From NCBI GenBank assembly GCA_963695975.1, contig CAVOIB010000002.1, positions 124,001 through 188,000 of the forward strand: 64,000 nucleotides of DNA, read 5' to 3'. A program made the position numbers and the translations under genes. Shown piece after piece: positions 24,979 through 34,089 of the stretch (its first letter is position 1; every line of letters starts with the position of its first letter). The notes beneath the pieces were generated by a model. That model was not told the origin of the DNA. It did no database searches and saw only the letters and a program-made list of their open reading frames with translations. Source of the stretch: JBBQVZ01 sp963695975 (GTDB lineage: Bacteria; Actinomycetota; UBA4738; HRBIN12).

Positions 24979-25818
24979 ATGGACGCACGTCCAGACACGG
25001 GCCCTCGCGGCATCCGCCACGGGGGCATCGATCGGTCGTACCGATTGGTGCGCAACCCCGCGGACGAGACACCGCCGCCGCTCGTGGTCGCGCTCCACGG
25101 CGGGATGCAGTCAGTAGAAGGGCTCATCCGAATGAGCAACCTCGACGGGGAGTCAGAGCGGTCGAGGTTCGCGGTGGTGTACCCGGTCGGGGTGCAACGG
25201 ACCTGGAATGCTGGCCGCTGCTGCGGCCCGGCCGAACGCCTGGGCGTGGATGACGTCGGCTTCGTGATGACGGTCATCGACCGGTTGATCGCCGAGGGGC
25301 ACGCGGATCCATCACGCGTGTACGCAACCGGCATCTCGAACGGCGGCATGTTGGCCTACCGGTTGGCAACGGAGCACGCGGACCGGTTCGCGGCGATCGC
25401 TCCGGTCGCGGCGAGCATGTTGAACGAAGGGCGGCCCAGCACTCCGGTATCGGTCCTCCACATCCACGGCACGCGTGATCGCATGGTGCCGTTCGGCGGG
25501 GGCGTCGGCGAGCGGAGCGTCACTCGCGTCACCAACCCGCCGGTCCGCGAAGTGATCGATCGCTGGCGTGGGTACGTGGATGCGACGGGCGCGCCGATCG
25601 TGGAGCACGATCAGCCGGCGACGATCGAGACGTGGGTCGCTCCCGACGGGACCGAGATCGCGCTGTGCACGATCGAACGAGGCGGCCACGTCTGGCCCGG
25701 ACCCCACACGCGGTTCCGATCGACGGCGTCGGCGTTCGATGCCACACCGTTCATCTGGCGCTTCTTCGCCCGTCACAAGCGGACGAAGTCGAGATCGACG
25801 AGCGGCGGAGCGGGGTAG
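24979..25818 (+). CDS. PHB-depolymerase-like (LpqC-type) alpha/beta hydrolase
   Basis: 279 residues from ATG 24979, 1 nt after the DUF72 stop. LVVALHGGMQSVEG gives the oxyanion region, GISNGGM the nucleophile elbow (Ser120), HGTRDRMVPFGG the acid Asp and ERGGHVWPGP the catalytic His; AGRCCGPAERLGVDDVGF is typical of esterase-PHB depolymerases. Unlike most members it has no signal peptide, so it looks cytosolic. It likely cleaves short polyesters or feruloyl/acetyl esters. The TAG stop is part of the -10 box of the next gene. Confidence 0.8.
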   Translation: MDARPDTGPRGIRHGGIDRSYRLVRNPADETPPPLVVALHGGMQSVEGLIRMSNLDGESERSRFAVVYPVGVQRTWNAGRCCGPAERLGVDDVGFVMTVIDRLIAEGHADPSRVYATGISNGGMLAYRLATEHADRFAAIAPVAASMLNEGRPSTPVSVLHIHGTRDRMVPFGGGVGERSVTRVTNPPVREVIDRWRGYVDATGAPIVEHDQPATIETWVAPDGTEIALCTIERGGHVWPGPHTRFRSTASAFDATPFIWRFFARHKRTKSRSTSGGAG

Positions 25819-25821
25819 GCT
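25816..25821 (+). promoter_or_regulatory. -10 box (TAGGCT) of a leaderless start, site-2 protease gene
   Basis: TAGGCT, 7 nt before ATG 25829; its first three bases are the stop codon of the esterase gene. Confidence 0.45.
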
Positions 25822-25828
25822 CGAAGGC

Positions 25829-26977
25829 ATGCTCGCCGGTCGTCGATGGAAGGTCGCCACGGTGCGGGGGATCCCGTTCTACGTCAGCTCGTCGTGGGTC
25901 TGGATCGCCGGCCTCTACATCTGGATGCAGTACACGAACCTCACCGGATTCGGGCACAGTACGCAGGTGAGTGCCGGCGAGGCGATCGTCCTGTCGGTGT
26001 TCACGGCGGCGCTGTTCTTCGGCAGCATCTTGATCCACGAGGCCGCGCACGCGGTCATGGCTCGCAGGCTTGACCTGCCGGTCCGAAGCGTGACGCTCGT
26101 GTTCTGGGGCGGGGCCACCGAGACGCGGGCCGATGCCCGTGGCCCGCTCGGCGAGTTCCTGGTGGCCTTCGTGGGACCGGCGAGCACGCTGGTACTGGCC
26201 GGGGTCTTCTGGGTGGCAGCCAACGCTACGTCCGGAGTCGCCTCCGACATGATCGGTTACCTCGCTTGGCTCTCCTTGATCTTCGCGGTGTTGAACGCGC
26301 TGCCGGGGTTCCCGCTCGACGGCGGGCGCATGCTGCTCGCCGCCGTGTGGGGAGTGACGAAGAACCGGCGGACGGCGATGCGCGTCGCGGGATGGGCGGG
26401 GATCGTCGTCGGCCTTGCCTTCGGAGGCGCGGCGGTCTGGATGATCGGCCGCAACGAGTTCGGCGCCGGGGTGTTCTTCGGGTACTTCGCAGCCATCCTG
26501 ATCACTACCGGCCGTTCGATGGAGGGTCGGATCGCCTTCCGGGATCAACTCGTCACGGGACGGGTGGCCGAAGCGATGCATCCGCCGCCGAGGGCCGTTC
26601 CCGCTACGATGAGCCTGGCGGAGGCGCTCGACCACGTGCTCCGGGGAACGAGCGACCAGGCGTTCCCGGTGACGGACGCCGGGGTCGTTATCGGGACGGT
26701 GAGCATGTCGAGCGCTCGTCGACTCGGCGCCAGGAACCCGATGCGGCCGGTGCAGGACGCCTTGATCCCACTGAATCAGACGCCCGTCGTCGCACCGACC
26801 GAGACCCTCGACGAAGCCTTGGAATGGCTCGGGGGTCGCGACGGGCTCGTGCTCGACCAGGGCGTGCTGGTGGGGGCGCTCGGGCCGCGGGACGTGGAGC
26901 AGTGGTACCGACGCGTGATCGAAGGACGGTCCTCACCCACGGGATTCGCCGTTCTGCCCCCCCGGCCCGACCTGTGA
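25829..26977 (+). CDS. Site-2 protease family M50 membrane metalloprotease with CBS domains
   Basis: 382 residues. The zinc motif HEAAH is at 70-74 and the second ligand is in NALPGFPLDGGRM (Asp164), both in membrane segments; about six spans occupy residues 15-230. Two CBS repeats follow (from VAEAMHPPPRAVPATMSLAEAL, and from VQDALIPLNQTPVVAPTETL), a typical group 3 S2P arrangement where CBS domains sense nucleotides. It cleaves membrane-bound substrates, perhaps anti-sigma factors; none is encoded nearby. GAAGG lies in the 7-nt spacer, so SD use is also possible. Confidence 0.88.
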   Translation: MLAGRRWKVATVRGIPFYVSSSWVWIAGLYIWMQYTNLTGFGHSTQVSAGEAIVLSVFTAALFFGSILIHEAAHAVMARRLDLPVRSVTLVFWGGATETRADARGPLGEFLVAFVGPASTLVLAGVFWVAANATSGVASDMIGYLAWLSLIFAVLNALPGFPLDGGRMLLAAVWGVTKNRRTAMRVAGWAGIVVGLAFGGAAVWMIGRNEFGAGVFFGYFAAILITTGRSMEGRIAFRDQLVTGRVAEAMHPPPRAVPATMSLAEALDHVLRGTSDQAFPVTDAGVVIGTVSMSSARRLGARNPMRPVQDALIPLNQTPVVAPTETLDEALEWLGGRDGLVLDQGVLVGALGPRDVEQWYRRVIEGRSSPTGFAVLPPRPDL

Positions 26978-27000
26978 GCGGGGCTGTCAGCGACTCGGGG

Positions 27001-27006
27001 TAGCAT
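27001..27006 (+). promoter_or_regulatory. -10-like box (TAGCAT) before adnA-like gene
   Basis: TAGCAT, 9 nt before ATG 27016, at the upper limit for a leaderless start. Confidence 0.35.
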
Positions 27007-27015
27007 CCGAGCCTG

Positions 27016-29904
27016 ATGACGTCCCCCCTCCAACCGGATCCGGAGCAAGAGCGGGTCCTGGCGCAGGACGCGGGCGCGCTCCTGGTGACCGGTGGGTCGG
27101 GGTCGGGGAAGACCGCCGTCCTGCACGAACGCTTCGCTCGCCTCCTGGAACGTGGCGCCGACCCCGAGCGTGTGGCGCTCGTCGTCAGCTCTCGTCGCGC
27201 CCGCGACGACGCCCGCGAGGCGCTCTTAGCGCGGTTCGCCGGCTCCCTGCCGGAGCTCCGCGTGGTCACGGTCCACGGCCTGGCCCGCCACGTGGTGAAC
27301 ACACGGTTCCGTCGGCTCGACTACGCCGAGCCGCCCGAGTTGCTCTCCGCCGCCGACCAGTTCGCGCTGGTGCAGGAGCTACTCGCTGAGCAGTCGGCGC
27401 AGGACTGGCCCGCGTACGGTCACATGCTAGGGATGCGCGCGTTCGTGGACGAGGTGCGCCAGTTCCTGTCCCGCGCGCAGGAGGCGCTCCTCACGCCGGA
27501 CACGATCGAGGAGCGAGCGGCCACGGCCGGCCTCACCGGTTGGATGGAGCTCGCGCGCTTCTATCGCGAGTACCAAGACGTGATCGACGGGCGCAACGTA
27601 GTGGACTTCGCCGCCCTCTTGCAGCGTGCGGCGAAGGTCGCAGGCGACGGCGAGCCGCTCCTGGACCACCTGCTCGTCGACGACTACCAGGACACGACGT
27701 TCGCCGCAGAGGCGATCATCGCAGGGCTAGCGGCGCCCGATCTGGTCGCTGCCGGTGACCCGCAGGCACACGTCTTCTCGTTCCAGGGAACGACCGATGT
27801 TCCGATCCTCCGCTTCACCGAACGGTTCGCCGGCGCCCGCCATCTGGAGCTTCTGATATCGCACCGGGCCGGAGCTCCCGTGACCGTAGAGGCGTGGGTC
27901 GCTCCGCACACGTCCGAGGAACATGCGTCGATCGCCCGCGAGCTCCGACGCCTCCACGTCGAGGAAGGCGTCGCATGGCGCGACCTCGCCGTCGTCGTTC
28001 GCCGACAAGGAACGCATCTGGGCTCGCTGATCCGCGCGCTCGACGACGCCGGCGTGCCTCGGGCGCTCCCGGAGGGTGGCATGGCGCTCACCGCGGAGCC
28101 GGCGAGCTTCCCGTACGTGTTGGCTTTGCGCTGGCTCGCCGCGAACCACGAGGCCCGCGAGCAGCTGATCGAAGCGGTGCTCACGTCGGATCTCACGCGC
28201 CTGTCGCCCGCTGCCGCGCGCGGTTTGATGCGCGCGGCACAGGCCTCGTCGGGGACGATCGCCGCCGCACTCGAGCACACGGATGGGATCACGGCCGCCG
28301 AGGCCGCCGACGTGATCGCCGTTCGCGAGGTGCTCGCGTCTGCGTCGGGGGTGGCCGATCACTCGGTGCTCGATGCCTTCCGGATCCTGTGGCAGGAGCT
28401 CCCCTGTTCGGCAAGGCTGGTCGCCGAGGCCGAGCGACGGTGGGAGGCCGGGCGCGAGATCGATGTGGTGGTGGCCCTCTCGCGGGCGGTGGCCGAGGCG
28501 GGAGATTCGAACGAGCCCTCTACGCAGGCATTCATCGAGGCACTCGACGCCGGCGTCCACGGCCCCGGTTACCGGGGAGCGGAACCGACGAAGCTGGATG
28601 CGGTCAGGGTCCTGACGGCGCATGGCGCCGTCGGCGTCGAGCTGGACACGCTCGTCGTCGCGGGCGCGGTCGAAGGGAACTTCCCCAGCCTGTCGCGGCC
28701 GGAGCCCATGTTCGATCTGGAGACGCTGGATCGAACCGTCAGCCGCTCCGAACGCAACCGTGCGCGGCTGGAAGACGAGCGCAGGCTGTTCCGGATGCTG
28801 CTCGGGCGGGTGCGCAGCCGGGTCGTGCTCGCGGCTAGCCAGGCCCATCCAAACGGGTCGGCGACCGCCTCCCGGTTCGTTGACGAGCTCGCCGTGACGT
28901 GGGCACCGATCCCCGAAGGTCCCTTCGACGAGCCGGTATCCGTGCGCGAGGCTACGGCCACGTGGCGGCGGACGCTCGCGGACCTGGATGTCCCAGCGGC
29001 GCGACGGCTGGCGGCGCTCGAGGGATTGGTTGCGCTCGGTGTCGACCCGCGACGATGGTGGTTCCAACGGGATTGGACCGACACGGCCGAGCCACTCCAC
29101 GAGAGCGTTCGTGTGTCGTATTCGAAGCTCTCCACGTTGGAGAACTGCGAACTGCAGTACGTGTTGTCCGCCGAGCTCGGGCTGGGCGGACTGGTCGGCT
29201 ATCAAGCCTGGGTGGGCAAGCTGATCCACCGCATCATCGAGGACTGCGAGAAGGGAGAGCTGCCTCGGGAACTGCCCGCCGTGGTTGCCGAGGTGGACGC
29301 GCGTTGGCGTCCGCAGGAGTTCCCATCTACGGCCGTTTCCGAGGCGTGGCGCCGGCTGGCCAAGGATCGCATGCTGCCCAACTGGTTCGGGCGTTACGGC
29401 GAGCATCCTGCGACCGGCACCGAGCAAGGGTTCGAGTTCGAGTTCGACGGGGCCACGATCGTGGGATACATCGACCGGATCGGTCCCGACGCGCTCGGCT
29501 TCGGCACACGGATCACCGACTACAAGACCGGCAGCTCGTATGCCGCGCCGAGAGCCAACGAGAGTCTTCAGCTCGGCATCTACTACCTCGCGGCGCAAGA
29601 GGCGCCTGATCTCAAGGAGATCGGTCCGATCACGGGCGTCGAGCTCGCCTACATCAAAGGCCACTACAGGCGCGGCGACATCGAGATGCGCGAATGGGAG
29701 GTCGGGACGGCCGACCGCGAGGCCGCGTACCAAGCGCTTATGCGCGAGCGACTGTCCGCGTTGATCGGCGAGCTGCGTCGGCTGGACCGGGAGGAGCGCT
29801 ATCGCCCCAACCCCCGCGCCGACTGCTTCTTCTGCGACTTCAAGACGCTCTGCCCGCTCTACCCGCAGGGAGCACCGTTGTTCGCCGTGGAGGGTCGACC
29901 GTGA
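27016..29904 (+). CDS. adnA: AdnA-like helicase-nuclease subunit
   Basis: 962 residues. An SF1 motor: GGSGSGKT (26-33), DDYQD (222-226, with Asp where the catalytic Glu of DExQ normally stands), AGDPQAHVFSFQG, VRVLTAHGAVGVELDTLVVAG. The C-terminal PD-(D/E)XK nuclease begins VSYSKLSTLENCELQYVL and has ITDYKTGSS; the cysteine in ENCELQ together with CFFCDFKTLC forms a probable 4Fe-4S clasp. This domain order and the adjacent adnB match mycobacterial AdnAB, which resects double-strand breaks. It ends in a GTGA overlap with the next gene. The altered motif II suggests the weaker motor. Slightly shorter than mycobacterial AdnA (about 1045). Confidence 0.8.
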   Translation: MTSPLQPDPEQERVLAQDAGALLVTGGSGSGKTAVLHERFARLLERGADPERVALVVSSRRARDDAREALLARFAGSLPELRVVTVHGLARHVVNTRFRRLDYAEPPELLSAADQFALVQELLAEQSAQDWPAYGHMLGMRAFVDEVRQFLSRAQEALLTPDTIEERAATAGLTGWMELARFYREYQDVIDGRNVVDFAALLQRAAKVAGDGEPLLDHLLVDDYQDTTFAAEAIIAGLAAPDLVAAGDPQAHVFSFQGTTDVPILRFTERFAGARHLELLISHRAGAPVTVEAWVAPHTSEEHASIARELRRLHVEEGVAWRDLAVVVRRQGTHLGSLIRALDDAGVPRALPEGGMALTAEPASFPYVLALRWLAANHEAREQLIEAVLTSDLTRLSPAAARGLMRAAQASSGTIAAALEHTDGITAAEAADVIAVREVLASASGVADHSVLDAFRILWQELPCSARLVAEAERRWEAGREIDVVVALSRAVAEAGDSNEPSTQAFIEALDAGVHGPGYRGAEPTKLDAVRVLTAHGAVGVELDTLVVAGAVEGNFPSLSRPEPMFDLETLDRTVSRSERNRARLEDERRLFRMLLGRVRSRVVLAASQAHPNGSATASRFVDELAVTWAPIPEGPFDEPVSVREATATWRRTLADLDVPAARRLAALEGLVALGVDPRRWWFQRDWTDTAEPLHESVRVSYSKLSTLENCELQYVLSAELGLGGLVGYQAWVGKLIHRIIEDCEKGELPRELPAVVAEVDARWRPQEFPSTAVSEAWRRLAKDRMLPNWFGRYGEHPATGTEQGFEFEFDGATIVGYIDRIGPDALGFGTRITDYKTGSSYAAPRANESLQLGIYYLAAQEAPDLKEIGPITGVELAYIKGHYRRGDIEMREWEVGTADREAAYQALMRERLSALIGELRRLDREERYRPNPRADCFFCDFKTLCPLYPQGAPLFAVEGRP

Positions 29905-32900
29905 CCGAGCAGGCGTATGCACCGGAGATCGTGGCCGCGATGGGCGGGCGGGCGCCGACGGATGAGCAGTGGACCGCTATCTCGTGGCCGCTGGAACCCT
30001 ACGTGCTGATCGCCGGCGCCGGATCTGGCAAGACCTCGGTGATGGCGGCTCGGGTCGTCTACCTGGCCCTGGTGGCATCGGGACGACTGACCGCGGAAGC
30101 CCCCGGCGTCCTTCCCGGCAATGTGCTGTGCCTGACGTTCACGAACAAGGCGACCGAGAACCTGCAGCGGCGGGTCCGCGATGCGCTCGCGCCGCTCGAG
30201 CTCCCGGAAGGCGAGGAACCGGAAGTCGTCAACTATCACGGGTTCGCAGCGCAGCTCTTGGATCGCTACGGCATGCTCGTTGGGATCGAACCGGGGCAGC
30301 GGGTCCTGTCGCCCGCACAGAAGACCGAGCTCTGCGCGCGCGTCATGGATCTCATGACGTTCGAGCACGTGAACGTCGAGCGGCAGCAGACCGTGATCGA
30401 CAACATCCTGACGCTCGACGATCAGGCGGCGAACCACCGGCGCACGCCGGAGGAGATCATCGGATTCAACGAGCTGCGGCTGGAACAGCTGAAGGAGCAT
30501 CGCTCCGATCAAGCGTACCGGTCCGCGGTCGAGCGGATCGAGCTGGCTCGAGGGGCCGCGATCTTTCGCCAGCTCAAGCGCGACCTCCAGGTGATCGACT
30601 TCGGAGACCAGATCTCGCTCGCGCTCCAGGTGGTCGAGGAGCACCCGCACGTGGCCGACGAGTACCGGCAGCGGTTCGGCGCCGTGCTGCTCGACGAGTA
30701 CCAGGACACGAATGTCGCGCAAGCCGCGTTGATCGCGGGCGTCTTCGGTCACGGTCACTCGGTCACCGCGGTCGGCGATCCGGACCAGAACATCTACGCG
30801 TGGCGCGGCGCCAGCTTGTTCAACCTGCTGGACTTCCCGCAGCGGTTCCCCCGCGCGGACGGCACGCCCAGCGCGCAGCTCCCCCTGTACACCAACTTCC
30901 GCTCCGGCGCGTGGATCCTGGAGGCGGCGGACACGATCATCTCGAAGCTCCCCGACGACCAACGGCCCGATCCCGACAAGCGTCTCGTGCCGTGGTTGGA
31001 GAACGGAACCGGCAAGGTTCACGTGGAGCGGATCTCCGACGAGTGGCAAGAGGCGTCCTGGATCGCCGAGCGGATCGCGTCTCTGCATGAGGCCGGCGAA
31101 CGCTGGGCCGACATCGCCGTGCTCTGCCGTTCGAGCCGTTTGTTCTTCTCGCTCCAGCAGGCGTTCGCCGAACACGACATCCCCGTGGAGATCCTGGGCC
31201 TAGCCGGGTTGTTGCGCCTTCCGGAGGTGGTTGAGGTGCTCGCGTACGCTCGAGCGGTGAGCGACCCGCTCGCGAGCGTGGCGCTGGCGCGCATCCTGCT
31301 CGGACCGCGCTACCGCGTCGGGTTCAAGGACCTCGCGCGTGTCGCCGGTCTGGCGAAGATCAAGAGCGTCTCCCTTCGCCTGGAGGATGAGGAGGAGGGC
31401 GAGGCCACGCCATTCCTGTTCGCCGAGGCGCTCGAACACCTGGACGAGGTCGAGGGTCTCTCCGACGGGGCACGCGAACGCCTCGAGGAGTTCCGCGTGG
31501 AGCTGGCCGAGCTTCAGACCGAGGCGCGCAAGCCCGTCGGGGAGTTCCTTGGCGCGGTCGTCCGGCGGACCGGCATCCTGTCCGAGCTGGACGCCCACGG
31601 GGACCCCGCGGTGGCGGCCGCAACCAAGCGAAACCTGGCAGCCTTCGTGGACGAAGTTCACGCGTTCGAGCCGGTGGAAGGAGAGCTCACCCTCCGCGCG
31701 TTCCTAGAGTACGTGGACACGGTCGAACGCCTGGACAAGCCGGAGTGGGCCCCGGTCCAGCCGTCCGCCGAGGACTCGGTGAAGGTCATGACGATCCACG
31801 CGGCGAAAGGTCTGGAGTTCGAGACGGTGTTCGTGCCCGGCCTGGCGAAGGGGCTCCTGCCGAGCACGAGGATCCAACACAACCCCGCCGAGCGGGCGAA
31901 GTCGATGGATTTCGAGCTGCGCGGGGACGCGAAGATCCTGCCGACCTACGACGGCGTGCTCTCGCACTTCAAGCAGGCTCTGCAAGCCCAGGAGGAACAC
32001 GAGGAACGGCGGACCGCCTACGTCGCGCTGACGCGCGCACGCAGGCGCCTCTACTGCACCGGGGCCCACTGGTACGGCGAGAACATCAACGCCAAGGAGG
32101 GCGGCAAGTTCCTGCGGGAGCTCGCGGAGTGGGTGCACGAGACGCGACACGCTTCGTTCGATCCTGGCGCCGATATCGACGAAGAGACCAACCCGCTGCT
32201 GGGCTACCGGGAACGGTTCGTCCGCGATTGGCCGGAGGCCGCCGTGCCACGTGCTAACGACGAGCTCTTCCCGGACGGATGGCGGCGCGCAGCCATCGAG
32301 GTCGCCGAGACCGGAGGCGTCCAGCCGCCGCTGGTCGACACGTTGAAGCCCGATGAGCGCGAGCTGTTCGAGGAGCTCGCCGCCGAGCGGCGGCACCACG
32401 CGGCGTTCCTGCTGGAACGCGAGGGCGCCGACGGCATGGTCTCTGACGTCGGCACCGCTCGGACCGTCTCGGCGAGCGGCGTGATCGACTACGCGCGCTG
32501 TCCCAAGCGCTTCTACTGGACGACCGTTCGCCCACTCCCCCGGTTCAGCGGTCCCGCGGCCCGGATCGGAACAGAGGTTCACCGGTGGATCGAGCGGCGC
32601 GCGAGCGGGCAGGCCGTGCTCCTCGAGATGGAGGAGGCACCGGATCTCACCACCGAGGAGCTCGCTGGCGAGCCCGGCAAGGTCGAGCGCCTCCGGGAGA
32701 CGTTCCTGTCCAGCCGCTTCGCGGACGTGACGCCGCTCTACGTCGAGCGGCCGTTCCTGCTGCGTCTCGGGGGCTTCACGGTGGGTGGGCGGATCGACGC
32801 GGTCTTCGGCCAGCCCGACGATCCGTGGGAGGTCGTCGACTGGAAGACCGGCCGGCGCCCGCCCTCGGACGACCCCCTGGCCGCGCTCCAGCTAGACCTC

Positions 32901-33170
32901 TACGGCCTGGCGTGCGTCGAGATCTGGGGGAAGCGAGCCGACGAGCTGACGCTCACCTACCTCTACCTCGCGAGCGACGACGAGGTATCCCATCCCATGG
33001 AGGATCCTGAGACGATCCGGGAACGCGTCCTGGAGGCGTTGCGGTCGATCGACGCAGGTGCGTTCGAACCCACGCCGGGACCACAGTGCACGTACTGCGA
33101 CTTCCGGGCGTTCTGCGCGGAGGGCAAGGCCTGGCTGGCGGAGAACGACACCCCCGTCACCGCTCCGTGA
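29901..33170 (+). CDS. adnB: AdnB-like helicase-nuclease subunit
   Basis: 1089 residues from GTG 29901, in the stop of adnA. Full SF1 motifs: GAGSGKT (39-45), LCLTFTNKATENLQRR, LLDEYQDTNVAQ (DE at 265-266), VGDPDQNIYAWRGA, VMTIHAAKGLEFETVFVPG, RTAYVALTRARRRLY. The C-terminal nuclease has VIDYARCPKRFYW, VVDWKTGRRPP, LQLDLYGLA and the cysteine triad CTYCDFRAFC, giving a 4Fe-4S site with the upstream Cys. With intact motif II this should be the lead 3'-5' motor of the pair. The 3' end overlaps the convergent gene at 33157 by 14 nt. Confidence 0.82.
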   Translation: MTEQAYAPEIVAAMGGRAPTDEQWTAISWPLEPYVLIAGAGSGKTSVMAARVVYLALVASGRLTAEAPGVLPGNVLCLTFTNKATENLQRRVRDALAPLELPEGEEPEVVNYHGFAAQLLDRYGMLVGIEPGQRVLSPAQKTELCARVMDLMTFEHVNVERQQTVIDNILTLDDQAANHRRTPEEIIGFNELRLEQLKEHRSDQAYRSAVERIELARGAAIFRQLKRDLQVIDFGDQISLALQVVEEHPHVADEYRQRFGAVLLDEYQDTNVAQAALIAGVFGHGHSVTAVGDPDQNIYAWRGASLFNLLDFPQRFPRADGTPSAQLPLYTNFRSGAWILEAADTIISKLPDDQRPDPDKRLVPWLENGTGKVHVERISDEWQEASWIAERIASLHEAGERWADIAVLCRSSRLFFSLQQAFAEHDIPVEILGLAGLLRLPEVVEVLAYARAVSDPLASVALARILLGPRYRVGFKDLARVAGLAKIKSVSLRLEDEEEGEATPFLFAEALEHLDEVEGLSDGARERLEEFRVELAELQTEARKPVGEFLGAVVRRTGILSELDAHGDPAVAAATKRNLAAFVDEVHAFEPVEGELTLRAFLEYVDTVERLDKPEWAPVQPSAEDSVKVMTIHAAKGLEFETVFVPGLAKGLLPSTRIQHNPAERAKSMDFELRGDAKILPTYDGVLSHFKQALQAQEEHEERRTAYVALTRARRRLYCTGAHWYGENINAKEGGKFLRELAEWVHETRHASFDPGADIDEETNPLLGYRERFVRDWPEAAVPRANDELFPDGWRRAAIEVAETGGVQPPLVDTLKPDERELFEELAAERRHHAAFLLEREGADGMVSDVGTARTVSASGVIDYARCPKRFYWTTVRPLPRFSGPAARIGTEVHRWIERRASGQAVLLEMEEAPDLTTEELAGEPGKVERLRETFLSSRFADVTPLYVERPFLLRLGGFTVGGRIDAVFGQPDDPWEVVDWKTGRRPPSDDPLAALQLDLYGLACVEIWGKRADELTLTYLYLASDDEVSHPMEDPETIRERVLEALRSIDAGAFEPTPGPQCTYCDFRAFCAEGKAWLAENDTPVTAP

Positions 33171-33516
33171 GGCGCTCGATCGATTCGTCGAACGTTCGGT
33201 AGCCGGCCGCGGGGTCGTACCCACCCTCGCTGACACCGGGGACGAACCGTCCGGTCAGACCGGTCTCGGCCGGGACCCGCGCCTTGATCACCGCCCTGAA
33301 CCACTCGAGGCTCCCCGCTTGGATCAGCACCGCGCCGGCCGTTCCCAGGCGGCGGTACGAGGCGTCGTCGATCACGACGGGTGTTCTGCGGAACGACGCA
33401 ACGAGCGACAGCCGGATCTCCTCGTCGTCGCTCGCCACGATCGTGTCTCCGCCCTTCCACGACGCGGTCGCCACCACGGCGTCGGGCACGTCAGCGGTAT
33501 GGAACTCGACCAGCAT
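33157..33516 (-). CDS. Hypothetical protein, 119 residues
   Basis: A soluble alpha/beta-looking protein: MLVEFHTADVPDAVVATASWKGGDTIVAS, then VVIDDASYRRLGTAGAVLIQAGSLEWFRAVIKAR and a C-terminal stretch GYDPAAGYRTFDESIERL. No motif I can name. It follows the cNMP-binding gene by 10 nt on the same strand, so they are likely co-transcribed. Its 3' end overlaps adnB. Confidence 0.55.
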   Translation of the reverse strand: MLVEFHTADVPDAVVATASWKGGDTIVASDDEEIRLSLVASFRRTPVVIDDASYRRLGTAGAVLIQAGSLEWFRAVIKARVPAETGLTGRFVPGVSEGGYDPAAGYRTFDESIERLTER

Positions 33517-33526
33517 CCGGCAGAGG

Positions 33527-33952
33527 CTACCCTGCGAGGGAGCGATCCATGCGCCGCACCGCGCGGGCCACGCCCTCGAGAAGGTCGAGCGTGATCTCGG
33601 GATCGTTGTCGAGCATCGCGAAGAACAGTTTCCGCGTGATCTCCAGCAAGGTCATGTCGGTCTCGGAAACGACCGAGGCGGTTCGCACGTCGCCGTCGAG
33701 GAGCGAGATCTCGCCGAAATGGTCGCCGGGGAGAAGTCGATTGACCGTGCGCCCGTTGGACGTGACCTTGGCTTGGCCCTGCAGCACCACGTAGAAGCTG
33801 TCGCCGATGGTGCCCTGTTTCACGATCGTCGCCCCCGGCATGAACACCGCGACGGTGCCGAGGTCCGCGATCTTCTTGAGGTGCTTCTTCGAAAGGCCTT
33901 CGAACAGCGGGACGGCGCTGAGCACCGCCAGGAGCTGCTTGTTCGTGGCCAC
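33527..33952 (-). CDS. Stand-alone cyclic-nucleotide-binding domain protein
   Basis: 141 residues from GTG 33952, supported by GGGGAGG 4 nt upstream; an open frame to 34030 lacks a ribosome site. It is one cNMP-binding domain: VPLFEGLSKKHLKKIADL, VKQGTIGDSFYVVLQGQAKV, then the phosphate-binding cassette LLPGDHFGEISLLDGDVRTASVV, in which G-E and the Arg are conserved. There is no DNA-binding domain. It could report cAMP levels to an unknown partner; the large cyclase at 55138 is a possible source. It is divergent from a Crp-like gene. Confidence 0.8.
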   Translation of the reverse strand: MATNKQLLAVLSAVPLFEGLSKKHLKKIADLGTVAVFMPGATIVKQGTIGDSFYVVLQGQAKVTSNGRTVNRLLPGDHFGEISLLDGDVRTASVVSETDMTLLEITRKLFFAMLDNDPEITLDLLEGVARAVRRMDRSLAG

Positions 33953-34089
33953 CGTACCTCCCCTGCCGAGTCGGTCGTCTGTGCGGTCGGCGCACAGCGT
34001 ACAGCCAGGCACCGCCGATACGCCATCCACAGATGCGATGTCGGTGCCGGCCGGTAGCGTCGGCGCCGCTCCCCGGAAGGGATGGCCCG

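Noticed and set aside
27727..29922. 731-codon open frame on the minus strand opposite adnA
   Set aside because: Composition is Arg/His/Gly-rich with no fold pattern; it mirrors the codon bias of the real gene.
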